Positions 22,444-31,276 of a stretch of 51,693 nt of DNA are shown here, one piece after another. Source of the stretch: Thecamonas trahens ATCC 50062 (taxonomy: Eukaryota > Apusozoa > Apusomonadida > Apusomonadidae); NCBI RefSeq assembly GCF_000142905.1, contig NW_013657657.1:404703-456395 (forward strand), given 5' to 3'. The notes below the pieces were generated by a model. The model saw only the letters and a list, made by a program, of their open reading frames with translations, ran no database searches and had not been told where the DNA came from. Made by a program: the position numbers and the translations under genes. How positions within the stretch are numbered: position 1 is the stretch's first letter; each line of letters opens with the position of its first letter.

Positions 22444-24219
22444 ATGTCAGCTGAAGCACAGGACAGAAGCCTCTACATCCCATCGGAAGTACGTTGCTAC
22501 CTACTTGTCTACCACTTTGGCCATCCCCCCCCTCCATGCTATCTGGTCCCAACTGTTACCCATGCCCGTTGTCCTCGGGTCATACTTACTCTCCTCACTG
22601 ACATCTGTGCTCGGTCATTGTTCGTTGGAATCCTTCCATTTATCGTGCCGTCTCGCTCTGTCCATCGTCTTCTCATCTCCTCATCGATCTCATGTCGATT
22701 GCGTGCTCTCGTCGTCAATCGCATTGTCATTTCCATCATACACACACGCGCGCATGTGTGTGTGCATGTATGTGTGCAAATACATGTGTGTGTGTGTATG
22801 TGCTTGCCCTGCCAACTACTGGGTGTTGCCCTCGCTTCAACTGCCCTCGGATCACCACTGGCACAGGATCCGGACCACGGTCGCCGCTTTGGCATTTACT
22901 GGGACTATGAGAATGCCCACATCCCCTCGGGCGCCGACATTGGTAACATCTTTGTCCGCATGCGCGCAGAGGTGGAGCGCCACGACGGCCGCATCTCCTG
23001 CTTCAAGTGCTTCAACGCACCCGAGTCGCACCGGGTGCGGATGCAGGATCTGTCCATCGAGTGCATCAACGCATCCAAGAAGAACCGCAAGGAGGCTGCA
23101 GACCACCGCCTCGTGGTTGACATGTTCCGATTTGCGCTCGAGAACCCCAACACTCACCTCACCTTTGTCCTCATCTCGGGCGACTCGGACTTTGCCTACC
23201 CGCTGGCCACGCTGCGCAACTACAGCCACCGCATCTGGGTCTTTCACCCCAAGCAGGCGTCCAAGGCACTCCGCGATCACGCACATCTTGTTCGCCCCTG
23301 GAAACCCTTTTGCACCGCCGTCCGAACCAAAACCACCCTCATTACCCCGCGCCAGAGCTCCTCGTCCGCACCGGCGTTTGCAGGAGTCCAGTCCACCGCT
23401 CTCCTCCGCCCTGGTCTGATCGGCTCACCCGCGACCTCCCCGCCAGCCTCGGCCTCGACGTCGGCCTCGATCCCGACCTTGCTCAGCAGCACTGCTGCCG
23501 CTGACGCCGCTGCCGCCGATGATGGCAACGTTGTTGACGATGTCGACGACGCTGACGACGCTGACGACGACGACGACAACGATGATGATGACAACATCGA
23601 TGTTGACTCGGAGGCCTCGGCGGGCACCGTCGCCTCGTCGATGCTAGCCACTCACGCCATCGAGGCCCTGATGGAGATCTTCGAGGAGCATGTCGACGAC
23701 GACGGCTCGATGCTCCGCTCCACACTCGGCATCAAGCTCCAGGAAAAGTACCCGTCACTGGTCCAGCGCCGCGGCGATGCACGGACACTCATCAAGCGAG
23801 CCATGGACCTTGGCCTCCTCGTCCCGAATCCGCTCTCGCAGCACTCGCTCTGTCACCCGTCGTCGCCCATCGTCGTTGGGACCGACTCGCCGCTCCCGGG
23901 CGATGAGGCAATCGACTCGGAGACTCTTGCCATTCTCCTCATCGAGGCTTCGCGCGAACACGACGAGACTGGCAAACTCAAGTTCTCGCTCGGCAGCCTC
24001 AAGAAGCGGCTCAAGGCGTACAATCACGAACTCGTCGCAAAGTCCAAGATCTCTGAGGCTCTGAACAAAGCCAAGTCGCTTGGCTACATCAACGTCATCA
24101 AAGAGCCGGTCAACCGCACTCCTCGCTCCGGACAGAGCAAGAAGAGCATGCAGACGATGGTCGTTCTCGAGGCGCAAGGTCTGCGCCTCGCCAGCTCCCT
24201 CGCGGCCCAGTTTGAGTAG
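22444..24219 (+). CDS. NYN-domain (PIN-like) ribonuclease with C-terminal LOTUS/winged-helix-like segments
   Basis: Exon 1 is 22444-22488 (15 codons) and exon 2 starts at 22867 (DPDHGRRFGIYWDYEN), giving about 465 residues. The NYN domain (about 22880-23300) shows the acidic residues expected of the metal centre in IYWDYEN and LISGDSDFAYPL. An Asp-rich linker (about 23520-23610) follows, then two segments of about 70 residues (about 23655-23860 and 23905-24115) that look like LOTUS/OST-HTH or winged-helix RNA-binding modules, as in MARF1-type proteins. The likely role is a cytoplasmic RNA-cleaving or RNA-silencing factor. The NYN call is strong and the LOTUS call tentative. The first intron has no in-frame stop, so unspliced RNA would also be open. 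Confidence 0.8.
   Translation: MSAEAQDRSLYIPSEVRCYLLVYHFGHPPPPCYLVPTVTHARCPRVILTLLTDICARSLFVGILPFIVPSRSVHRLLISSSISCRLRALVVNRIVISIIHTRAHVCVHVCVQIHVCVCMCLPCQLLGVALASTALGSPLAQDPDHGRRFGIYWDYENAHIPSGADIGNIFVRMRAEVERHDGRISCFKCFNAPESHRVRMQDLSIECINASKKNRKEAADHRLVVDMFRFALENPNTHLTFVLISGDSDFAYPLATLRNYSHRIWVFHPKQASKALRDHAHLVRPWKPFCTAVRTKTTLITPRQSSSSAPAFAGVQSTALLRPGLIGSPATSPPASASTSASIPTLLSSTAAADAAAADDGNVVDDVDDADDADDDDDNDDDDNIDVDSEASAGTVASSMLATHAIEALMEIFEEHVDDDGSMLRSTLGIKLQEKYPSLVQRRGDARTLIKRAMDLGLLVPNPLSQHSLCHPSSPIVVGTDSPLPGDEAIDSETLAILLIEASREHDETGKLKFSLGSLKKRLKAYNHELVAKSKISEALNKAKSLGYINVIKEPVNRTPRSGQSKKSMQTMVVLEAQGLRLASSLAAQFE
22489..22866 (+). other. First intron of the NYN gene
   Basis: Donor GAA|GTACGT and acceptor GGCACAG|GAT define a 378-nt phase-0 intron. 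Its length is a multiple of three and it has no in-frame stop. It contains a C run near 22525 and TG/CA microsatellites at about 22740-22802. Family similarity begins right after the acceptor. Confidence 0.8.
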
Positions 24220-24438
24220 ACTCCCCCCCCCCCCCCCTCTCAGGCATCATCTCGCCTTCTCCATAAATTTTTTCCGCCCCCACCCCCCGCCCCCCACCCC
24301 CACCCCCACCTGGCGCGAACACGGGCGCGAGCGACCTGGCGGGGAGGCCTTGGACCCAGACGAAGTCCACCTGTCACCGTACGGTAGCAGTAGCCGACCC
24401 TCCGTGGTCACCCAACCAAACCTTAGACCATCCCCGCC

Positions 24439-26772
24439 ATGAGCGACTGGCCAACTGAGCCGTCTAATGTACGTACCTTCTCCCATGCCCATCCCCCTAC
24501 TAGGGGGGCAACAAGGATAGCCAAGGAAAGTGCCGCCGGGGCAAAGACCTTCAAGTCGCTCAAGAACCGCCCCCCTCCCCCCCCTCCCCCCCCCCCCCCC
24601 CCCCCTCCCCCATTCCCACCATCCCCTCTATTCCGTCCTTCCTTCCTCTCGTCCTCTTCATCATCCACCATTGTGTATGGTGTGGTCTTGTTGGTGATGG
24701 GTGTGGAGGTGGGGGCGGAGGGTGAAAGGGCGCGAGAGGACGACTCGCGAACACCGGCATGAGGAAGGAGAAGGGGAAGAAGGGCAAGGGGGGGGGGGGG
24801 GGGGATACTCACCGACCGACCGACCGACCCACACGTACACATACATATGTGTGTACTCTATGTCTATGTCTATGTCTATGTCTATGTCTATGGGTTATGG
24901 TGCATCCCCCCCCCCCCCCCCCCCCTCATCATCATGGGTATACTCATTACCTCACCTCAACCACATACACATAAGCAGGGCTTCCCACCCCTCTTCGGTG
25001 GTATGTCTCCCTTTACACCCTCGCCATCGCCGCCGGTCATGGCCGGACGCCGGGGAGTGACCACGTCGCCGAGTGCTGACCTTCCGCTCGGCTTTGAGCC
25101 GTTCCTCTCCTCGCCACCTCCGCACTCTCTGCGATCGGTGGCTGGATCGGCTCCTTCGTCGTCGTCCAGGCTGCTAGGCATCATTCTTCAGGAAGATGAG
25201 TCGCCATGGGGCGCTCCGCCTACTCCATCCGACGCCACCGACATGCCCTCTATCCGCGCAGCCGCCGCTGAAGTTGCGCTCTCGTCGTCTCTCTCGGCTT
25301 CGTCGCCAGTCTTTGTACCCTCGGTCGCATCGACCGCTCCGTCGACAAACTCGCCGTCGCGCCCGCGGGCAGCCACCACCACCTCGACCGTCCATGTCTT
25401 CCACTCGCCGACCACCCGCTCGCCCATTCAGCGGACGCCGACCCACTCGCCGCAGATGTCGTCACCGCCACAGCAGCAGCAGCAGCAGCAGCAGCAGCCG
25501 CCGCCACCGCGCCCCGCCGAGGAGCCGGCCGCCGACGACATCATGATGCTCTGCGCTCAGTTCCCGGACTTTGACCCCGAGTACATCTCGGACATCTACG
25601 CCGAGGCTGCCGAGTCGCGCCTCGCTGCCGCCGACACGCTCGCGCAGATGAACTTTTACCGCTCGCACCTCCACGCGCAGGGCCGCGGCCCGGCGCCTGC
25701 GCGCCGCGTCTGCCGCTACTACCAAGAGGGCGGGTGCTACCGCTCCGACTGCGCCTTTGTCCACACCGACACCCAGCTCTCGTGCTCGTACTGGCTCGTT
25801 GGCTCGTGCATGAAGGGTGCCGAGTGCGCCTTCCTCCATGGCCTCGACGACTCACACCGAGACGAGCTCGACGACATGCTTGCCTCACAAGAGGCTGCCG
25901 CCCGCGAGGCCTCCGAGGCCGCCACCGCCGCTGCCCTCGACGACGCCTTCTTTGCCCCGGCCCCGGCCCCGGCCCACGATGCCCCGCCCGTTCCCTCGAT
26001 GGCCTCCAAGCTCAAGCGCGCCAAGCTCGGCGAGGAGTTTCCGCGAGTCAACGCCGGCGTCATTGACGAGATCTTTGAGGCCCACGGGTACAACTACGAC
26101 GCGACCAAGGCCGCCCTCATGGCCGAGCACGCCGACGGCTTTGTCGAGGTCTCGGACGTCGTCGGCGGCTCGCGGGCCGGCGGCCGCTCCGCCAGCAAGC
26201 GAACCAAGGCCAAGAGCATGCCGTGGCTCGAGACCGGCGATGCCCTCGCCGCCCTCTACGCCTCGGAGCGCGCGACTGCCGAGGACCTCGCCCGCACGCG
26301 CAACCACTACCTCCAGCAGTCTGCAGCCGCTTTTCGCGCCGGCGACAAGGCGCTTGCCAAAGACCTCTCCCGTAAGGGTCGCGCCATCGAGGACCAGATG
26401 CACGAGGCCCACGCGATTGCCGCCCGCAACATCTTTGCCGCCCGCAACCCGCCCAGCCTTCTCGAGTCCAAGAAGGTTATAGACCTCCACGGCCTCCACC
26501 CCGATGAGGCCGTCGACCACCTGAGCGCCGTCCTCGACTCGCTCATCGCCTCGGGCATCATGGCCTACGTCCTCGTCGTCACCGGGACCGGCCATCACAA
26601 CGCTCTCGCCAAGAACGGCCTTGTCGAGCCGGCCGTTGCCGACTACCTCGCCGAGTCGGGCCTCGTCTACTCCGACGCCTCCGTGGACGGGCGCGGCGGC
26701 TGTTTGCGGGTCTCGCTCCCTCGGCCTGACCGCTCCGTCCGTACCGGAAGGCATCATGGCGGAAAGCGATAA
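24439..26772 (+). CDS. CCCH zinc finger, CUE-like, DUF1771 and Smr-domain protein (putative RNA endonuclease)
   Basis: Exon 1 is 24439-24468 (10 codons) and exon 2 starts at 24979, giving about 607 residues. After a Ser/Pro-rich and polyglutamine region (CAG run near 25473) come a CUE-like helix segment (about 25530-25650), two CCCH fingers (25711-25850; CRYYQEGGCYRSDCAFVH and a similar second one), another CUE-like segment (about 26040-26130), DUF1771 (about 26240-26450) and a C-terminal Smr domain (about 26479-26720). The Smr domain has the family motifs IDLHGLHPDEA and TGTGHHN. CUE-DUF1771-Smr is the layout of yeast Cue2, which cleaves mRNA in no-go decay; plant homologues add CCCH fingers. 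A ribosome-linked mRNA endonuclease is therefore a reasonable inference. It sits next to the NYN nuclease in the same orientation. Confidence 0.85.
24469..24978 (+). other. First intron of the CCCH-Smr gene, rich in simple repeats
   Basis: Donor AAT|GTACGT and acceptor AAGCAG|GGC define a 510-nt phase-0 intron. It holds long C runs at about 24570-24610 and 24906-24925, a G run near 24789-24804, a CCGA tetranucleotide run (about 24813-24831) and a TCTATG hexanucleotide run (about 24858-24893). Confidence 0.75.
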
Positions 26773-26882
26773 AGTTGAAAAAAGTGAGCAGCGTCGGCGC
26801 GTGCAGCAGGAACGTGCGCGATGAGGACACGTTGAGCTTGTCAGCGTCGGCGAGAAGCAAGTTATCATGCCCTTCTCTTGCG

Positions 26883-28567
26883 TCACCGCCCGTTCGCCCG
26901 CAGCAGCCGCACCACGGCGGCCATCCACGCCTCGGAAATAACCGGCGAGTAGCAAAAGTGAGTGCAATCGCAGCCAAACGGCTGGTCGGGCGCGTCATGT
27001 CGGAGGCCCAGGTGCGCCGCGTTGAGATCGCGCGTCATCTCCCACAGCGGGAGGACATGGAGCCACTCGTGGGCGGCGTCGACCTCGGTGCGGACTTCTT
27101 CCATGAGACTGTTCCGCACCTGCTTGTCCGTCGAGTTGGTTGGTGAGCAGCGGCACGGGCTACCTGGCTCGGCATGGACCTTGCTCTCAAACAGGCCCGA
27201 GCCATCGGTTGTCTCAAAGTGCTGTGTCGACGTCTCCTGGAAGATGAAGACATGGTCGGGATGCTGGGCCCACTCCTCGACTTGGCCAAACAGCTCCCGC
27301 AGCATGGCCCGGTACTTTTCGCGCTCGTCCTCGGTCCGGATGGTCATGTGCAGCCCGATGTTGACCACAATGACGTCTGCCACCTTCATCGCCCGCGCCA
27401 CGTTCTCCACGTTGTGCCGGTAGTGGTCCATCCGGCCCACAAAGCCACCAAACGGGCTGACAAGACCATCAAAGCCCGAGTTGTCGGCAAAAATCAGCTT
27501 GCCTACATGCATGCCGGCAACCTTGGCCGTGCACCCGAGAAACGCCTGCATTTGCCCCGAGATGGAGTCGCCGCCCTGGATCAGGATTCGTCCTCCGAGC
27601 TCGGCCCAGAACTCGGCGATGCCGACTCGCGGAAAGTGGGCCAGAACAGACGGCATTGCCACCTGCCGGAGCCGGGCCAGCGGCTCCTCACATGACCGCG
27701 GCAAAACCGACGACGTCCGCAACCCCTCGTTGTTCACAGAGCACGGCGCCGAGTCAGCATGGTCCACATCGGACGGCACACACGAGATGCAATGGATGGT
27801 GACCGAAGCGAGCTCGGCATTGGTCCGCGCAAGCAGTGCATCTGCGATGTCACTTTGTGCCGGCATACGTCGGCCATCAGCGCACACGCTTCGACAGTTG
27901 GCCGACACAGCGGGTGGAACTCCGGGCTCGGCAGGCATTCGCCGCGCGGGAGATTGCGGGTCACCGCCGTGTTGACAAAGTCCGAGTCGAACGCTGGCTC
28001 GTCCGACTCGACCACCACCGGCGACAGGACCACTCGATCGCCACCGTTCACGACCGCCACACCACCGCTAGCCATTGCTGCCGCCTGCAACGCCTCGTAC
28101 GCCGCTTGGCTCTTCTCACTCAGCACCCCAGGCGCCGAGTCTCCACCAAAGACCAGAAACGACGGAAAGACCTCCACAGACCCGCTCGCGGCCAATGGAG
28201 TCGGAGCCGGAGCCGTAGCCGGTGTAGAGGTGGACGGTGAGCCAACTTGCTCATGATGATCGTCATGGTGATCAAGTTGATCATGTTGGTCGTCATGTTG
28301 ATCGTCATGTTGGTCATGTGACTGTGCTTGATCGTCTTGCTGGTCGGGTGGACTTGATGTATGTCCATGTTGTTGATTATGACCATGATCATGGCCATGA
28401 TCAGGAGGCGAGTAGGGTGGTGGGCGAAGAGTGACACGTTCAGACTGATGAGCCAAGTTGCGGTCTGAGAACAGGGCGACGACCACCAGTACGCTCCCCA
28501 CACACACCATGAGCAGGAAAGGAAGTCTCATGCGTCGTCCAAATACCTTACGGGGGAACCTCACCAT
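26883..28567 (-). CDS. PC-esterase/TBL-like type II membrane protein, paralogue 1 (frame broken once)
   Basis: The N-terminus from ATG 28567 has a basic cytoplasmic stub, one hydrophobic anchor (PFLLMVCVGSVLVVVALF) and a His/Asp-rich stem. The lumenal part carries the esterase signatures GGDSISGQ (about 27570) and a C-terminal DCTHFCYSP (D-x-x-H type), as in trichome-birefringence-like/PC-esterase acyl transferases and esterases of the secretory pathway. It matches the neighbour at 29283-30953 over its whole lumenal length. The frame changes at the A run of CACAAAGTG (27854-27856 on the plus strand), where the paralogue reads straight through CERKNDIVNAM. One missing A restores the match, and both catalytic motifs are intact. 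It is therefore more likely a sequence error than a dead gene, though a recent pseudogene is possible. It converges on the CCCH-Smr gene, with 110 bp between stop codons. Confidence 0.75.
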
Positions 28568-28765
28568 GCCGGAATGCTTGGTGAGGTGTCCGTGTCTGTG
28601 TTTGAGTCCTGTGTCCGTCTCTGGGATGTCTCAGTTCTCTGTCCGACTCGTGCAGCGAGGTCGACCCGTTCAGCGAGGGCGATTCCAATCCGTACCACAT
28701 GCTGTGTCAGTGAGGATCGGTGGATGTGGGGTGATGAGCTTACTGGCGATGGTGGTGTTCAGGGC

Positions 28766-29247
28766 GATGGGGATCTGGTCGTTGGCTGGAGGTGTGACAG
28801 GGCGATGGGGATCTGGTCGTGGGTTAGAGGTGGGACAGGGCGCCGGGGATCTGGTCGTTGGCTGGAGGTGGGACAGGGCGCCGGGGATCTGGTCGTTGGA
28901 TGGAGGTGGGACAGGGCGACGGGGATCTGGTCGTTGGCTAGAGGTGGGACAGGGCGACAGGGATCTGGTCGTTGGCTGGAGGTGGGACATGGCGCCGGGG
29001 ATCTGGTCGTTGGCTGGAGGTGGGACAGGGCGATGGGGATCTGGTCGTGGGTTAGAGGTGGGACAGGGCGCCGGGGATCTGGTCGTTGGATGGAGGTGGG
29101 ACAGGGCGATGGGGATCTGGTCGTTGGCTAGAGGTGGGACAGGGCGACAGGGATCTGGTCGTTGGCTGGAGGTGGGACAGGGCGACGGGGATCTGGTCGT
29201 TGGCTGGGGGTGGGACAGGGCGACAGGGATCTGGTCGTGGGTTAGGC
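28766..29247. repeat. 38-bp minisatellite, 12 full units plus a partial one
   Basis: Units such as GACGGGGATCTGGTCGTTGG... repeat with an exact 38-bp spacing from 28766 to 29221, followed by a partial unit. Units differ at a few fixed sites (GAT/GCC/GAC start; GGCTGG/GGATGG/GGGTTA middle). Units 2-6 and 8-11 share similar variant orders, suggesting a block duplication. Since 38 is not a multiple of three, it is not a protein repeat. It separates the two PC-esterase paralogues. Confidence 0.95.
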
Positions 29248-29282
29248 CAGCCCACGCATGACACCATGACCGGACAAGAGTC

Positions 29283-30953
29283 TCAGCTAGCTGCAGCAGA
29301 GCGCAGTATCCGAACAATCGCCGCCATCCACGCCTCGCTGAGGGCAGGCGCAAAGCAAAAGTGCGTGCAGTCGCAGTCAACGGGCTCGCCTTTGGGGTTG
29401 ATGCGGAGGCCAGAATGGACGGCATGATCATCACGGGTCATCTCCCACAGCGGGAGGATGTGTACCCACTCATGGTCCGGGTCGACCTCGTCGCGGATCT
29501 CGTCCAGCAACGCGTTGCGGATTTGCTTGTCGGTCGAGTTCATGGGCGTGCAGACGCACGGATCTCGCGGTTTGCGCTTCGTGTGGCGCTCAAAGAGGCC
29601 CGAGCCGTCGACCGACGCAAAGTGCTGCGCCGACGTCTGCTGAAAGATAAAGACGTGACCAGGCTCGAGTGCCCACTCCTTCACCTGCGCAAACAGCGCC
29701 CGGAGCATGTCGCGGTAGGCCTCACACTGTGCATCGTTGAACACATTCATGTGCAGCCCGATGTTGACCATGATGATGTCTGCCACATGCATCGCCCGCT
29801 CCAGGTTGACCGCGTTGTGCTTGTAGTGATCCATGCGGCCAACAAAGCCTCCCGCCGGGCCGATGACTCCATCGACAGCCATGTCGTCTTCGATGGTCAG
29901 CTTGCCCGGCTGCGCACCCGCAACAGCAACCGTGCACCCAAAGTACGACTGCAGCTGGGCAGAAATCGAGTCGCCGCCTTGGATCAGGATCCGACCATCG
30001 AGCTCGGCCCAGAACTCGCTGACGCCCGCTCGAGGGAAGCGAGCAAGCAAAGACGGCATCGCTACCTCCCGCAGCCGAGCCCTCGTCGCCTTGCACGACT
30101 GCGGCGAAACATACATACGCGACCCGTCCTCTTCCGCATTGCAAGGCGCACCAGCCGCAGCTGCGATGTCCGGCTGGGGGCACGACAGGCAATGCATGAT
30201 CACGGCGACTGACTCTGTCTCAATCTTCGACATCATTGCATTGACAATGTCGTTCTTCCGCTCACACATGTCCTTCATCACCTTGCATGCCTCCACTGTT
30301 GGGCGGCAGAGCTGATGGCGTTCGGGATTGGGCAAACAGTCATCGCGTGGGAGGACCTTTCCGAGCGCAACGTTGGCCTGGTCCGAGACAAACGGCGGCG
30401 CATCCGAGTGGACTGTCACCGGCAGTAGTGCAAGCACCTCTTCACCATCAACAACAGCAACGTCGCCACTGGCCGCCGCCTGTGCTTGCATCGCCTCATA
30501 CTCGCTCTGGCTCTTCTCTCCCAGCGCCTCAGGCGCCGATCCCCGACCCATTACCATGTACGACGGAAAGACCAGGACCGATCCTCCATCCGACGACGGA
30601 GAAGACGGCAAGTCGGTGGCGGACACAGTCGACGCTGGCTCTGTCCGCGCGTCGTCCGGGGGCGATGATGATGACGATGATGACGACGGCGATGACGACG
30701 GCGATGATGGTGGCGATGTGGACGGTGATGTTGATGTCGATGTTGATGGCGAGTTTGAGGATGGCGGCGAGGTTGACGGCGACGATGATGGTGACGTCGA
30801 TGACGACGAATGAGCAGCGACCAAATCCAAACGAAGGACATGGTGACGAGGAGAGGTCCAGACGAGCCTTACCAGGATGACCGAGGCCACACCGGCAGCA
30901 AAGGCTACCAAGAACATGCTACGTCGCCACCGCCATGGCTGCAGCACTCGCAT
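29283..30953 (-). CDS. PC-esterase/TBL-like type II membrane protein, paralogue 2 (intact)
   Basis: An intact 556-residue frame starts at ATG 30951-30953. It has a basic N-terminus, a single anchor (MFLVAFAAGVASVILVRLVW, about residues 13-32) and a Ser/Pro stem. The lumenal domain has catalytic Ser329 in GGDSIS and a D528-x-x-H531 pair in DCDCTHFC. These are the hallmarks of the SGNH-like PC-esterase family, whose members add or remove acyl groups on glycans in the Golgi. Conserved cysteines (CRPTVEAC, CVC, CDC) suggest disulfides. The gene is a tandem duplicate of 26883-28567 in the same orientation. The substrate is unknown. Confidence 0.85.
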   Translation of the reverse strand: MRVLQPWRWRRSMFLVAFAAGVASVILVRLVWTSPRHHVLRLDLVAAHSSSSTSPSSSPSTSPPSSNSPSTSTSTSPSTSPPSSPSSSPSSSSSSSSPPDDARTEPASTVSATDLPSSPSSDGGSVLVFPSYMVMGRGSAPEALGEKSQSEYEAMQAQAAASGDVAVVDGEEVLALLPVTVHSDAPPFVSDQANVALGKVLPRDDCLPNPERHQLCRPTVEACKVMKDMCERKNDIVNAMMSKIETESVAVIMHCLSCPQPDIAAAAGAPCNAEEDGSRMYVSPQSCKATRARLREVAMPSLLARFPRAGVSEFWAELDGRILIQGGDSISAQLQSYFGCTVAVAGAQPGKLTIEDDMAVDGVIGPAGGFVGRMDHYKHNAVNLERAMHVADIIMVNIGLHMNVFNDAQCEAYRDMLRALFAQVKEWALEPGHVFIFQQTSAQHFASVDGSGLFERHTKRKPRDPCVCTPMNSTDKQIRNALLDEIRDEVDPDHEWVHILPLWEMTRDDHAVHSGLRINPKGEPVDCDCTHFCFAPALSEAWMAAIVRILRSAAAS

Positions 30954-31276
30954 GGATGGCGACTTGGTCCTCCCTCTCTTAGAGACGGGTGTCTTGACCT
31001 CTCTCCTTCTCCGCCTCTCCTTCTCTCCGCATCTCCGCTCCGAGTCTCGCTTTGCCGGCGCAGACCCCTGGCGCCGTCCGTCCCTCCCGTCCGTCCCCCC
31101 TTTTGGTTGCCGACCAAGCGGCGGCTCTGCTGGCCAGCCGCATCTTGGCTACGCACTCAGGCAGCCATCGGCAGACTCGTGTGTTCACATCATGTCAAGG
31201 AGATGTCTGACCGTTGCTGCCCCTCAAGATCACCGCCCATCCCCGTCAAGACATGAGCCTCGATGCCACGATCCTT
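30954..31276. other. Intergenic region upstream of PC-esterase paralogue 2
   Basis: These 323 bp lie between the start of the PC-esterase gene and the stop of the 2199-residue gene, both on the minus strand. On the plus strand there are CTCC/TCTC-rich tracts. I see no gene or RNA; the promoter of paralogue 2 must be here. Confidence 0.5.

Noticed and set aside
28766-29247. CRISPR-like array (regular 38-bp repeats)
   Set aside because: The units are contiguous with no unique spacers, and the surrounding genes are eukaryotic; this is a minisatellite.
28458-29434. Open frames of about 250 residues on both strands across the minisatellite
   Set aside because: The 38-bp unit rotates through all three frames and contains no stop, so any frame stays open; there is no homology and no start context.
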